Assembly: GCA_900314165.1 (NCBI GenBank)
Contig: OMUE01000020.1
Coordinates: 1-8,093, forward strand
Source of the DNA: an uncultured Acidaminococcus sp.
GTDB lineage: Bacteria; Bacillota_C; Negativicutes; Acidaminococcales; Acidaminococcaceae
Direction: 5' to 3'
Length of the DNA: 8,093 nucleotides
Of this stretch, positions 1 through 4,863 are shown in pieces. Made by a program: the position numbers and the translations under genes. Below the pieces are notes generated by a model that had not been told where the DNA came from, made no database searches, and saw only the letters and a list, made by a program, of their open reading frames with translations. The first letter of the stretch is position 1; each line of letters starts with the position of its first letter.

Positions 1-603
1 ATGGGGCCCGTGGGCCTCGTCTACCAGAAGCACTGCATCATGGGCGTGGCAGATGTCCGCAATGGCTTTTGTGTCCGCTGCCAGGCCGAAATAGTTCGGC
101 GTTGTCAGCAGCACACCCTTCAAATCCGGATAGTCCGAAAAAGCCCGCTCCACCTGTTCCAGGCTCAGCTGCAGCAGCAGGCGCCACTCCTCATCATAAG
201 CCGGCTGCACGTACACAGGGCTGACACCGGACAAGGTCAGGGCTCCCAAGACAGACCGATGGCAGTTCCGGGGCACCAGCAGCTTGTCTCCAGGTTTCAA
301 AGCCCCCAGCACCATGCCATGGATGACTCCCGTAGTGCCATTGACCCCTAAAAAACAGCGGTCGGAACCGTAGGCCTTGGCTGCCAGCTCTTCCGCCGCC
401 TTGATACAGGAATCCGGATGATGGATATCATCCAGTTCGTCCATTAAAGATACATCGGACTGCAGCCCCACGTCCCCGATCAGATGCCGTGCTGCTGCGT
501 CCGCCCCTCGTCCGCCCTTGTGTCCCGGCGTATGGAGAGGATATACATGAGCCTGACGATACCTTTCAATAGCGTCAAGCAAAGGTCGATTTTTATAATT
601 CAC
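1..603 (-). CDS. Orn/Lys/Arg decarboxylase-family PLP enzyme, N-terminal part
   Basis: This is the first 201 codons of a fold-type I PLP enzyme of the Orn/Lys/Arg decarboxylase major-domain family; the rest lies beyond base 1. Enzymes of this family in Firmicutes usually decarboxylate arginine or lysine to a polyamine precursor. Visible family motifs, counted from the GTG start, are TPGHKGG (25-31), the acidic ELDDIHHP segment (56-63), the cofactor-loop VNGTTG (87-92), PRNCHRS (111-117), TTPNYFG (168-174) and VDEAHG (194-199), whose Asp195 should contact the PLP pyridine nitrogen. The PLP-binding lysine is off the window. GTG at 603 is chosen because a GGAGG lies 7 nt upstream, and the next in-frame ATG (residue 54) falls after the conserved TPGHKGG. 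The family call is firm; the substrate cannot be decided from this part. Confidence 0.9.
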   Translation of the reverse strand, partial: MNYKNRPLLDAIERYRQAHVYPLHTPGHKGGRGADAAARHLIGDVGLQSDVSLMDELDDIHHPDSCIKAAEELAAKAYGSDRCFLGVNGTTGVIHGMVLGALKPGDKLLVPRNCHRSVLGALTLSGVSPVYVQPAYDEEWRLLLQLSLEQVERAFSDYPDLKGVLLTTPNYFGLAADTKAIADICHAHDAVLLVDEAHGPH

Positions 604-610
604 AATGATG

Positions 611-615
611 CCTCC
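611..615 (-). promoter_or_regulatory. Shine-Dalgarno GGAGG that fixes a GTG start
   Basis: On the minus strand GGAGG is followed by a 7-nt spacer and then GTG at 603. It decides the start of the decarboxylase-family gene, which has no suitable ATG. Confidence 0.8.
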
Positions 616-641
616 TTGTGTAATAGTTAATTCTACCATGA

Positions 642-676
642 GAAAAGCGAAGAGTGAAGAGCCGAGAGCAAAGAGG
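642..676. repeat. Degenerate GAAGAGT heptad array in the decarboxylase leader
   Basis: Five degenerate 7-bp units are readable on the plus strand: GAAAAGC, GAAGAGT, GAAGAGC, CGAGAGC, AAAGAGG. They belong to the GTGAAAA/GTGAAGA heptad family found elsewhere in the window. Here the array lies in the 5' leader of the decarboxylase-family gene, with its stop-containing strand antisense to that gene. The conserved GC-rich tail and hairpin of the other copies are absent, so this may be a decayed copy. Confidence 0.6.
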
Positions 677-705
677 TAAATGGATACATTTTTTGTGTCT
701 TTAAT

Positions 706-711
706 ATTATA
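706..711 (-). promoter_or_regulatory. Possible -10 box for the decarboxylase-family gene
   Basis: A consensus TATAAT is present on the minus strand within an AT-rich stretch, about 100 nt before the GTG start. The sequence 17-18 nt upstream (CTCTTT or GCTCTT) is a poor -35 and overlaps the terminator stem of the preceding gene, so only the -10 is convincing. Confidence 0.35.
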
Positions 712-724
712 TTTACCGACATAG

Positions 725-762
725 CAAAAAAGAGCTGCCACAGCACTACCTGCAACAACTCT
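725..762 (-). terminator. Intrinsic terminator downstream of the HAD phosphatase gene
   Basis: On the minus strand, AGAGTTGTTGCAG (762-750) can pair along its whole length with CTGTGGCAGCTCT (743-731), allowing G-U pairs, across a 6-nt loop. A run of five further T follows (730-726). It lies about 77 bp beyond the stop of the HAD gene and before the possible promoter of the next gene, so it probably separates the two transcripts. Confidence 0.75.
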
Positions 763-774
763 CTTTGCACGCTT

Positions 775-814
775 CTAACCCATGACAACAGGTTCTATCA
801 TCTGTCATCTATCA
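775..814. repeat. TAGATGA heptad array with conserved CTAACC...AACAGG flank, copy 1
   Basis: Plus strand: the units TCTATCA, TCTGTCA, TCTATCA (794-814) are preceded by CTAACCC (775-781) and AACAGGT. The segment 775-803 matches 4824-4852 at 26 of 29 bases. On the minus strand, the sense strand of the upstream HAD gene, it reads TAGATGA repeated and follows repeat 836-856, so two different heptad arrays stand one behind the other after this gene. Confidence 0.8.
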
Positions 815-835
815 TCTAAACCGAAGCGCGGAGCC

Positions 836-856
836 TTTTTACTTTTCACTTTTCAC
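836..856. repeat. GTGAAAA heptad array overlapping the HAD gene stop
   Basis: Three 7-bp units read on the minus strand as GTGAAAA, GTGAAAA, GTAAAAA. The array encodes the last five residues (VKSEK) and the TAA stop (841-839) of the HAD phosphatase, so the repeat has become part of the gene's 3' end. Confidence 0.8.
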
Positions 857-1645
857 AATATTTGTGGGCACCAGATCCCCGATCCCATTCAGCACATAAT
901 GAGGCTGATAGGAGAACTTCTTGATGCTTTCCTTGGTGGACACACCGGTCAGGACCAGCACAGTTTCCAGACCTGTTTCCACACCAGCCACAATATCCGT
1001 ATCCATCCGGTCCCCGATCATGACAGCATCTTCGGAGTGGATGCCCAGGCGCTTCAGGCCTGCCCGCATCATCAGCGGATTCGGTTTGCCGATGAAATAA
1101 GCCTTCTTGCCCGTAGCCATTTCAATGGGTGCCACAAAGGCCCGGCAGGCAGGGATGATGCCCCGGTCGCTGGGGCTGGTCAGGTCCGTATTCGTGCCGA
1201 TGAGCTTGGCGCCCTTATTGATCAGCTCCGTAGCCTTGATGATCATCTCGTAGTTGTATCCGGTAGTTTCGCCTACCACCACGTAGTCCGGGTTCACGTC
1301 ATTGAACGTGACGCCCACATCGTATAAGGCGTTCAGCAGGCCCGGCGCCCCAATCACATAGGCCGAACAGCCCGGTGCCTGGTTTTTCAAAAAATGAGCC
1401 GTTGCCAGCGCACTGGTATAAAAATGGCTTTCCTCAATGTCCACGCCCAGCCGCTGCAATTTCTTCCGCAGCTCCAGAGGCGTCCGTTCACTGGAATTGG
1501 TCAGGAACAGGAACTGTTTGTTCTCCTTCCGCAGCCAGGCCACAAATTCCTTCACGCCAGGCAAAAGAGTGCTGCCGTGATAGATGACACCGTCCATATC
1601 GCTTATAAAGCCTTTTTTCTCCCAAAGAATACTTATATCTCTCAT
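839..1645 (-). CDS. NagD-like HAD-IIA family phosphatase
   Basis: This 268-residue protein has the full set of HAD motifs: the nucleophile motif DMDG (Asp16, Asp18), LTNSS (Thr49-Ser52), GKP with Lys187, and GDRMDTD (211-217), whose Asp212 and Asp217 should bind magnesium. The long C2-type cap between motifs II and III and the overall length fit the HAD-IIA branch (NagD, 4-nitrophenylphosphatase, phosphoglycolate-phosphatase types). It is expected to be a soluble cytoplasmic phosphomonoesterase; the substrate cannot be predicted. The start is supported by AAGGGGG 7 nt upstream of ATG. A good SigA promoter lies about 85 bp upstream and an intrinsic terminator follows, so it is probably a single-gene unit. 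Its last five residues and stop codon lie in a heptad repeat. Confidence 0.93.
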   Translation of the reverse strand: MRDISILWEKKGFISDMDGVIYHGSTLLPGVKEFVAWLRKENKQFLFLTNSSERTPLELRKKLQRLGVDIEESHFYTSALATAHFLKNQAPGCSAYVIGAPGLLNALYDVGVTFNDVNPDYVVVGETTGYNYEMIIKATELINKGAKLIGTNTDLTSPSDRGIIPACRAFVAPIEMATGKKAYFIGKPNPLMMRAGLKRLGIHSEDAVMIGDRMDTDIVAGVETGLETVLVLTGVSTKESIKKFSYQPHYVLNGIGDLVPTNIVKSEK

Positions 1646-1652
1646 GTTGCAG

Positions 1653-1694
1653 CCCCCTTCTCTCTATTTCTCTCTTCTCTTTCTTCTTTTTTCT
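1653..1694. other. 42-bp polypurine/polypyrimidine tract in the HAD leader
   Basis: The plus strand is all pyrimidine except A1666, so the HAD leader RNA is almost pure A/G up to its ribosome site. The tract ends in the GGGGG of that site. It might keep the leader unstructured, or be a decayed relative of the GAAGAGT heptads; both ideas are inference. Confidence 0.6.
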
Positions 1695-1729
1695 ACATAT
1701 TGTTTTACATTTTTTACTGTATATGGCTT

Positions 1730-1758
1730 ATTATGCTACGATAGTGTTAAAAGTTCAA
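1730..1758 (-). promoter_or_regulatory. SigA-type promoter of the HAD phosphatase gene
   Basis: Minus strand: -35 TTGAAC (1758-1753), a 17-bp spacer and -10 CATAAT (1735-1730). Transcription would start near 1723, leaving a leader of about 78 nt. The stretch from here to about 1852 contains no gene or other element that I recognise. Confidence 0.6.
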
Positions 1759-1852
1759 GGGTTTGAAAAGAAGTCAGAATAGAGAATTAAAAGAAAGAGG
1801 CTGCAGAAATAAGCACTTCATCCTTTCACAATCTCTTTTACACTCGATTTGC

Positions 1853-1931
1853 TCTTCACTTTCTTTGTCAGCTCGGCTGACTACCTTGCCCGCCGCAGGC
1901 GCCTTTTCACTTTTCGCTTTTCACTGTTCAC
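1853..1931. repeat. Composite heptad/hairpin repeat downstream of lysE-like gene 1
   Basis: Read on the plus strand: a partial heptad (TTCACTTTC), the palindrome GTCAGC-TCG-GCTGAC (1867-1881), the GC-rich core CTTGCCCGCCGCAGGCGCC (1885-1903), then four heptads TTTTCAC, TTTTCGC, TTTTCAC, TGTTCAC (1904-1931). The heptads begin 12 bp beyond the TGA of the exporter gene. The stop-containing strand (GTGAAAA) is in the sense of that gene. The same module recurs at 2641-2744 and, inverted, at 3711-3790. Confidence 0.85.
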
Positions 1932-1943
1932 TTTACAAAGCCA

Positions 1944-2531
1944 TCACATCCTCAGGATGCTGATAGCGCAGTAAGCCAGGGATGTAGACATGGCGATGTT
2001 CAAGGGCTTCTGGTATTTTTGGAAGAACTTTTTCAGGGAAGCACCGGTCAGGAGCCACACCAGGTTGCACATGGGGCCCGTAAAGGGCAGGAATACCGTC
2101 ACCTTCAGCAGATCCGTAAAATCAGCCGCATAGGGCAGAGCATAGGTCGTCAAGGCCGTAATGCAGTAAATCATGATTTTCGGGTTCGTCAGCTGGACCA
2201 TGAGCCCGGTGAGAAAATTGCATTTGGGTTTCGCCGTAGAATCGCCCATGGAACTGTGCAGGATATTCCAGGCCAGCCACAGGATATAGGCAGCGCCTAA
2301 ATAGGTCAGCACACGAATATAGGCATTCAGCGCCGTCCCAAAAAACCACACCACCACGGACGCACACAGAGCCACAATGGCAAAGCCGCTAAAGATCCCC
2401 CTCCATTGGAGCAGTGCCTGACGCCGCCCATAGGTCATGGCAGCGGCCAGGGAGCACAGGTTGGCCGGCCCCGGTGTAATAGACGAAACAAAGCAATATA
2501 ACAGAAACGTGGGAATCAGTGCATATGGCAT
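1944..2531 (-). CDS. LysE/RhtB-family amino-acid exporter
   Basis: This protein of about 195 residues is a hydrophobic inner-membrane exporter of the LysE/RhtB superfamily, which exports amino acids or related metabolites. Family marks are the TPGPAN motif after the first membrane segment (Thr19-Asn24), GAAY (about 76-79 from this start) and LTNPKIM in the central loop, with six predicted hydrophobic segments and the usual length. ATG at 2531 is preferred: AAAGG lies 9 nt before it but directly abuts the alternative ATG at 2540, too close to work there. It is divergent from a LysR-type gene and shares a 40-bp upstream sequence with the other LysE-like gene at 3838-4329, suggesting common control. 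The substrate is unknown. Confidence 0.9.
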   Translation of the reverse strand: MPYALIPTFLLYCFVSSITPGPANLCSLAAAMTYGRRQALLQWRGIFSGFAIVALCASVVVWFFGTALNAYIRVLTYLGAAYILWLAWNILHSSMGDSTAKPKCNFLTGLMVQLTNPKIMIYCITALTTYALPYAADFTDLLKVTVFLPFTGPMCNLVWLLTGASLKKFFQKYQKPLNIAMSTSLAYCAISILRM

Positions 2532-2548
2532 AGGAATCATCCTTTCTC

Positions 2549-2578
2549 TTGTTCATTTTCTTTTGCTGGTTGTATAAT
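2549..2578 (+). promoter_or_regulatory. Possible promoter of the LysR-type gene
   Basis: Plus strand: TTGTTC (2549-2554), an 18-bp spacer and TATAAT (2573-2578). If used, the leader would be about 190 nt and would include the shared operator and the heptad/hairpin repeat. Its -10 overlaps the minus-strand -10 of the exporter gene, so the two promoters would exclude each other. Confidence 0.4.
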
Positions 2579-2602
2579 AGCATGGTATAGAACCAAATGG
2601 AA
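2574..2602 (-). promoter_or_regulatory. Promoter of lysE-like gene 1, extended -10
   Basis: Minus strand: TGC-TATTAT, an extended -10 (hexamer 2579-2574), with a weak -35 position TTCCAT (2602-2597) at 17 bp. The surrounding ATGCTATTATA resembles ATGCTATCATA at the other LysE-like gene. A poor -35 directly beside the shared operator suits an activator-dependent promoter. The leader would be about 36 nt. Confidence 0.5.
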
Positions 2603-2640
2603 ACTGTTGTCACTTGTCCTATTCACAACTTTTATTTGTT
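2601..2640. promoter_or_regulatory. Shared operator, copy 1 (LysR-type binding site candidate)
   Basis: AAACTGTTGTCA at 2601-2612 is followed by a degenerate right half ending CACAACTTTT and then ATTTGTT. Aligned without gaps it matches 4432-4471 at 32 of 40 bases, including the first 12 and last 11. It abuts the -35 position of the exporter promoter, in the divergent region between exporter and regulator, where a LysR-type protein would both activate the exporter and regulate itself. Confidence 0.65.
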
Positions 2641-2744
2641 CACTTTTCGCTTTCCTTTGTCAGCTCTGCTGACCACCTTGCCCGCCGCAGGTGCCTTTTC
2701 ACTTTTCACTTTTCACTTTTCACTTTTCACTTTTCACTTTTCAC
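2641..2744. repeat. Composite heptad/hairpin repeat in the LysR-gene leader
   Basis: Plus strand: partial heptads (CACTTTTCGC), the palindrome GTCAGC-TCT-GCTGAC (2659-2673), the core CTTGCCCGCCGCAGGTGCC (2677-2695) and seven perfect TTTTCAC units (2696-2744). This is the longest and purest array in the window. It lies between the shared operator and the ribosome site of the regulator gene, not at a gene's 3' end. Because the plus strand of the array has no stops, an open frame runs through it into the regulator gene. Confidence 0.9.
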
Positions 2745-2757
2745 TTGCCATTATATC

Positions 2758-2764
2758 AAAGGAG
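2758..2764 (+). promoter_or_regulatory. Ribosome site fixing the LysR-type start
   Basis: AAAGGAG ends 9 nt before ATG 2774. It shows that translation starts at MNFSSMEYF and not at upstream in-frame ATGs such as 2597, which would place repeat-encoded residues before the helix-turn-helix. Confidence 0.75.
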
Positions 2765-2773
2765 TCCTTCCCT

Positions 2774-3703
2774 ATGAACTTCTCTTCCATGGAATATTTC
2801 ATCGTGCTTTCCAAAGAATTGAATTTCACCCGGGCCGCAGAAAAGCTGCACCTCACCCAGCAGTCCCTCAGTGCCCATATTGCGGGCCTGGAAAAAGAGC
2901 TGGGCTGCAGGCTGCTGGTGCGCTCCCCCCACCTGGAGCTGACCTACGGCGGCCGGGTCTTCCTGCAGTACGCTCAGGATTTCCACAAAAAATATCTGGC
3001 CATGCAGCGCCAATTCTGCGATATTTCCCAAAACCACAGAGGGGTCCTGCGAATAGGCTCTGCGTCCACCAGGGGCCGGACCATCCTGCCGGAATGCATC
3101 GCGGCCTTCCAGGAGCAATATCCCAATGTAGAGATCCTGCTGACCGAGGGCTCTAATAAGACCCTGATCCAAAACCTGCTGGATGGTGACATCGATCTGG
3201 CCATAGCGGATTTTCCGAAAGCCATACAAGGCATCGTGCTGCAGGATTTTTACACAGAAGAAATCGCCCTCGTGGTGGATAAGCACTTGTTCCAACAGGT
3301 ATATGGCGACCAGGAAGAACAGGTGCTGCAGGAATTCCAGGCAAAAAAATTTGCGGCCCTGGCCCGCTGCCCCCTGGTGCTGGGCAACGAGGACGACATA
3401 GACGGCCGTATGGGACTGAAGCTGTTGAAAGCCTTCCACATAGAAGAACCTGTGTTCAGAGCCCGCTCCCACAACGTGGGCATGCTGCTGACTCTGTGCC
3501 GGAAGGGGATCGGTGCCTGCTTCTGCCCCGTAAACCTGATGGAACGGAACCTGGCGGAGCAGGAAAAAGACCGGCTGTACGTCTTCCCCCTGGGAGACAA
3601 GGCCCGCTACCCCATCTGTTTCGGCTGCAAAGAAACCACCTACAGCTGGAGCATTATATCATTATTTATGAATGTAGCGAAAGAGCAGATAAAGAGGCTC
3701 TGA
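2774..3703 (+). CDS. LysR-type transcriptional regulator
   Basis: The 309-residue protein has the typical LysR length and plan. The N-terminal winged helix-turn-helix (about residues 4-64) contains FTRAAEKLHLTQQSLSAHI and GLEKELG (about 18-45). A linker helix follows, then a periplasmic-binding-like effector domain from about residue 90, starting LRIGSAS and carrying DGDIDLAI. The effector, probably an amino acid or related metabolite, cannot be read from the sequence. It is the only plus-strand gene, divergent from one LysE-like exporter and convergent with another. The pattern of a LysR-type activator beside a LysE exporter (LysG-LysE type) plus the shared upstream sequence implies that it controls both. 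Its TGA runs into a GTGAAGA heptad array. Confidence 0.93.
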   Translation: MNFSSMEYFIVLSKELNFTRAAEKLHLTQQSLSAHIAGLEKELGCRLLVRSPHLELTYGGRVFLQYAQDFHKKYLAMQRQFCDISQNHRGVLRIGSASTRGRTILPECIAAFQEQYPNVEILLTEGSNKTLIQNLLDGDIDLAIADFPKAIQGIVLQDFYTEEIALVVDKHLFQQVYGDQEEQVLQEFQAKKFAALARCPLVLGNEDDIDGRMGLKLLKAFHIEEPVFRARSHNVGMLLTLCRKGIGACFCPVNLMERNLAEQEKDRLYVFPLGDKARYPICFGCKETTYSWSIISLFMNVAKEQIKRL

Positions 3704-3710
3704 AAAAATA

Positions 3711-3790
3711 GTGAAGAGTGAAGAGTGAAGAGCGAAGAGTGAAGAGTGAAGAGGCGTCCTGCGGCGGGCAAGGAAGTCAGCCATGCTGAC
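3711..3790. repeat. Composite heptad/hairpin repeat downstream of the LysR-type gene (inverted copy)
   Basis: Plus strand: six heptads, GTGAAGA three times, GCGAAGA once, GTGAAGA twice (3711-3752), then GGCGTCCTGCGGCGGGCAAGG (3753-3773, broken only by the core's one-base variation) and the palindrome GTCAGC-CAT-GCTGAC (3776-3790). It is the reverse complement of the copies at 1853 and 2641, and begins 7 bp after the regulator's TGA, again with the stop-containing strand in the gene's sense. The heptads here are GTGAAGA, not GTGAAAA, so each array is uniform within itself but differs between sites. Confidence 0.9.
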
Positions 3791-3795
3791 AATAA

Positions 3796-3833
3796 AAAGG
3801 AGCTGTGAAAATTCATTTTTTCACAGCTCCTTT
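3796..3833 (-). terminator. Intrinsic terminator between convergent LysR and lysE-like gene 2
   Basis: A perfect 16-bp stem (3796-3811 with 3818-3833) has a 6-nt loop. On the minus strand it ends in CCTTT followed by TTATT, serving the shortened LysE-like gene whose stop lies 4 bp before the stem. On the plus strand it could also stop regulator transcripts, although no clear T run follows. The stem contains GTGAAAA/TTTTCAC, the heptad sequence. Confidence 0.85.
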
Positions 3834-3837
3834 AGAG

Positions 3838-4329
3838 TTATAGGGTATTTTGCAGGGATTTTCTTTTAATGGGGAACAGTGCCGTAAACAGGCACACAGC
3901 CAGCAGGAAGGCCGTCATGATGAGGCCAAGGGTTACAAGGGTCAGCGTATCGGGCAGCCCGAAGGTTATGATTGCGGTCAGGAAACTGGCCATAATCCGG
4001 GAATTCGTCAATTCATAGACCAGGCCGCTGTGGACTCTCTCCATATCCTTACCTGCAATGACCTTGCACAGAACCAGCAGCAGGTAAGCCGCTCCCACCA
4101 TCAGGAACAAGCCTCGCATTTCCGGAAAAGCCATGGTCACGAACCAGATGCTCACCGAACTTAATAAACCATCTGCGCCAAATAACAGCCCGTCTCTGTG
4201 CCAGGGCACCATGGCCTTGCCCCAGTCAAGCTTCAGGGATCCCTTAGCCCAGTACAGGCTTCTGGGAGCCCGGATCAGGAAGGCAGCCATCACATACAGA
4301 ACCAGCGTCGGAATAAAGAGTGCCATCAT
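3838..4329 (-). CDS. Shortened LysE/RhtB-like membrane protein lacking the TPGP motif
   Basis: This 163-residue, strongly hydrophobic protein aligns with the exporter at 1944-2531: PT-x-x-LY near the N-terminus, an Ala39-to-Trp43 match, GAAYLL (79-84) and LTNSRIM (107-113, against LTNPKIM). The hallmark TPGPAN is replaced by IRAPRS (19-24), and the protein ends after the fifth hydrophobic segment, lacking the last segment and about 30 residues. The stop lies 4 bp from a strong terminator, so the short form looks established rather than recently broken. The start is ATG 4329 with GAAAGG 10 nt upstream. Its promoter region carries the better copy of the shared operator. It may be a diverged exporter, a partner or modulator of the full-length one, or a decaying paralogue; these are inferences. 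Confidence 0.8.
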   Translation of the reverse strand: MMALFIPTLVLYVMAAFLIRAPRSLYWAKGSLKLDWGKAMVPWHRDGLLFGADGLLSSVSIWFVTMAFPEMRGLFLMVGAAYLLLVLCKVIAGKDMERVHSGLVYELTNSRIMASFLTAIITFGLPDTLTLVTLGLIMTAFLLAVCLFTALFPIKRKSLQNTL

Positions 4330-4404
4330 ATGTCATCATCCTTTCTGTTTCCAGAACTATTTGGAAAATCCTTCTCGTAAGGATTTCTCCCTTTCGTTGA
4401 CTTT

Positions 4405-4433
4405 ATGATAGCATCTTCTATATACATAGTAAA
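4405..4433 (-). promoter_or_regulatory. Promoter of lysE-like gene 2
   Basis: Minus strand: -35 TTTACT (4433-4428), a 17-bp spacer and extended -10 TGC-TATCAT (hexamer 4410-4405). The -35 touches the edge of the shared operator. The leader would be about 70 nt. Confidence 0.6.
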
Positions 4434-4471
4434 ACTGTTGTCAATTGTGCTGACAACAGTTTTTATTTGTT
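4432..4471. promoter_or_regulatory. Shared operator, copy 2: perfect 12-bp inverted repeat
   Basis: AAACTGTTGTCA (4432-4443), the spacer ATTGTGC, then TGACAACAGTTT (4451-4462) form a perfect inverted repeat. It is followed by TTATTTGTT, as in copy 1. The inner T-N11-A format and position just upstream of the -35 fit a LysR-type recognition site. An alternative reading is a plus-strand terminator (stem followed by TTTTTATTT), but no plus-strand gene ends within 700 bp, and the conserved copy at 2601-2640 also lies upstream of a LysE-like gene. Confidence 0.7.
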
Positions 4472-4489
4472 GTAATGTATAATTGAAAA

Positions 4490-4625
4490 TGCTCTGCCTG
4501 CCCCACCACCGTGCGTTCCGCACGGTTCCCCTCCCCTTCGGGGATGACAGGGCTCCGCCCGGCAGGCTGTCGCCCCCGTAGGGGGAGAGGGCCATCGTTA
4601 GATGGCGAGGGGGCAATGCAGCGCA
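4490..4625. repeat. Hairpin-cluster intergenic element with imperfect terminal inverted repeats
   Basis: Five hairpins follow one another: ACCGTGCG/CGCACGGT (4508-4526), TCCCC/GGGGA (4532-4544), GGGC/GCCC (4550-4560), CCCCC/GGGGG (4573-4585) and GCCATC/GATGGC (4591-4606). GACAG (4546-4550) and CTGTC (4567-4571) can close an outer stem. The ends, TGCTCTGCCTGCCCC and GGGGGCAATGCAGCGCA, are inverted and imperfectly complementary. It encodes no credible protein. It resembles non-autonomous, MITE/REP-like elements of gut Firmicutes, and may act as a structured RNA or DNA. Confidence 0.7.
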
Positions 4626-4650
4626 TACTAATATAGAAAACCGCAATTAA

Positions 4651-4790
4651 CTTTCACATTCAACTCCGTAGGGGTTTTCCAGAGGGGCCGCAGGCCCCGG
4701 CGGCAAACCCGCATCCAGACGATTCAACATGACTAACGGGCGCACCGCCGCTACGCTCTGGGGCGCCCCTACGGTTGTGAATTTTAGTGT
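4651..4790. repeat. Long fold-back intergenic element
   Basis: Nested inverted repeats span about 110 bp: CCGTAGGGG (4666-4674) with CCCCTACGG (4766-4774), CCAGAG (4679-4684) with CTCTGG (4756-4761), and GGCGG (4699-4703) with CCGCC (4745-4749). An inner hairpin GGGGCC-GCA-GGCCCC lies at 4684-4698. The outer flanks TTCACA and TGTGAA also match. It follows the hairpin-cluster element by 25 bp. No protein is credible; a small non-autonomous element is the simplest view. Confidence 0.6.
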
Positions 4791-4823
4791 AGGTGTTCTC
4801 ACTATCCAGCGACAAGCAACTGT

Positions 4824-4863
4824 CTAACCCCCGAAAACAGGTTCTATCATCTATCATCTAACA
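4824..4863. repeat. TAGATGA heptad array overlapping the alpha/beta hydrolase stop, copy 2
   Basis: Plus strand: CTAACCC and AACAGG are followed by TCTATCA, TCTATCA, TCTAACA (4843-4863). On the minus strand the array encodes the last residues of the hydrolase (LDDR), and its TGA stop (4849-4847) is part of a unit. The remaining TAGAACCTGTT is the conserved flank shared with copy 1. Confidence 0.85.

Noticed and set aside
782..1327. 181-codon plus-strand open frame
   Set aside because: It is antisense to the HAD phosphatase, which has complete catalytic motifs. It begins in a repeat.
2531..2540. Upstream ATG 2540 as the start of lysE-like gene 1
   Set aside because: The AAAGG directly abuts this ATG, leaving no spacer. 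ATG 2531 has a normal 9-nt spacing.
2696..2744. CRISPR-like array
   Set aside because: The units are 7 bp with no spacers; this is a simple tandem repeat, and no cas gene is present.
2597..2773. N-terminal extension of the LysR-type protein from ATG 2597
   Set aside because: It is encoded by the operator and the TTTTCAC array, which is stop-free in this direction by nature. The ribosome site and the LysR family start both point to ATG 2774.
2756..3472. 238-codon minus-strand open frame
   Set aside because: It is a shadow of the LysR-type gene; its composition is atypical and no motif is recognised.
4432..4471. Plus-strand intrinsic terminator
   Set aside because: The stem plus T-rich tail looks like one, but no plus-strand gene ends nearby, and the collinear copy at 2601-2640, with a poor stem, also lies upstream of a LysE-like gene. 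Operator is preferred, though dual use is not excluded.
4326..4646. 106-codon and overlapping 61-codon minus-strand open frames over the hairpin cluster
   Set aside because: They run through inverted repeats and the operator/promoter region, giving low-complexity Pro/Arg/Gly-rich translations without a ribosome site.
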